This document shows, piece by piece, positions 63,723-64,000 of a stretch of 64,000 bases of DNA. Within the stretch, counting starts at the first letter, position 1. Each line of letters begins with the position of its first letter. The DNA is from Enoplosus armatus. Lineage: Eukaryota; Chordata; Actinopteri; Centrarchiformes; Enoplosidae. A program made the translations under genes and the position numbers. The DNA lies in NCBI RefSeq assembly GCF_043641665.1, contig NC_092198.1, forward strand, positions 15,467,001 through 15,531,000, given 5' to 3'. Under the pieces are notes generated by a model, which searched no databases, had not been told where the DNA came from, and saw nothing but the letters and a program-made list of their open reading frames with translations.

Positions 63723-64000
63723 TGTTATTTATTTCCTCAGTTTACTGTCTATTTGTGAGCAGTAACTGAAGTGCTTCTGTCAGAAATCAGGATGCCTATA
63801 AACATCGTTAATGTGACATTGTTGAAACTCATTTCCAAACCTGACTTGCAGAATACAGGTTGGCTGGCTCAGTCTAGTTGTAACCAAACTATTTGGCTGC
63901 AAAACACATTTGTTTTTTCCCCAACGATGATTAGCATATGCAGTCGCAAAGCGGTAGCCTACCCAACACCAGGTGAGTGAAGTGAGACAGTTCACCACTT

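Larger units (their letters stand above)
61656..64000. other. ppp2r5a intron 4, running off the right edge
   Basis: No coding exon recognised. It contains a fragment of the hAT-like family (62150-62310) and a TAG triplet repeat (63708-63722). Confidence 0.55.

Noticed and set aside
1..64000. Search for CRISPR-like arrays, operons, phage or other prokaryotic systems
   Set aside because: No regularly spaced repeats or compact gene arrays; the window is intron-containing vertebrate DNA throughout.

Overview
This is vertebrate nuclear DNA, almost certainly from a teleost fish (perhaps a percomorph). Four protein-coding genes with GT-AG introns can be read: lpgat1 (minus strand, 5' part), ints7 (minus, complete), dtl (plus, complete) and ppp2r5a (plus, 5' part). 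The same four genes in the same order and orientation form a block on human 1q32.3. The short AT-rich introns and the teleost-type dispersed repeats point to fish. I see no prokaryotic, viral, CRISPR, tRNA or rRNA content.

Layout. 1-17.5 kb: coding exons 2-4 of lpgat1 (three coding exons), with a 13-kb intron holding SINE-like and hAT-like repeats, and a probable non-coding first exon and promoter at about 16.9-17.5 kb. 17.5-18.85 kb: intergenic. 18.97-27.58 kb: ints7, 20 coding exons totalling 2883 bases (960 residues). 27.58-28.69 kb: divergent ints7/dtl promoter region. 28.69-34.29 kb: dtl, 15 coding exons totalling 1965 bases (654 residues). 34.3-36.8 kb: dtl 3' UTR, intergenic DNA and ppp2r5a promoter/5' UTR. 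36.77-64.0 kb: ppp2r5a coding exons 1-4 (180 residues), with introns of 16.2 kb and 8.0 kb holding transposon remnants. The remaining exons lie beyond the right edge.

Function. The genes are neighbours but not a pathway. lpgat1 encodes an ER lysophospholipid acyltransferase. ints7 encodes a subunit of the Integrator complex on RNA polymerase II. dtl (Cdt2) is the substrate receptor of the CRL4 ubiquitin ligase that destroys Cdt1, p21 and Set8 on PCNA-loaded chromatin. ppp2r5a encodes the B56-alpha targeting subunit of PP2A. I found no convincing new biological system. The more interesting signals are a BED zinc-finger remnant of a transposase, a near-complete MITE, a nested inverted duplication, TAGC-rich tracts at all four gene starts, a start-overlapping uORF in ppp2r5a, and consensus ETS and E2F sites at opposite ends of the divergent promoter. 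Exon borders were read by eye from reading frame, splice dinucleotides and remembered family sequence, so no alignment scores are given.
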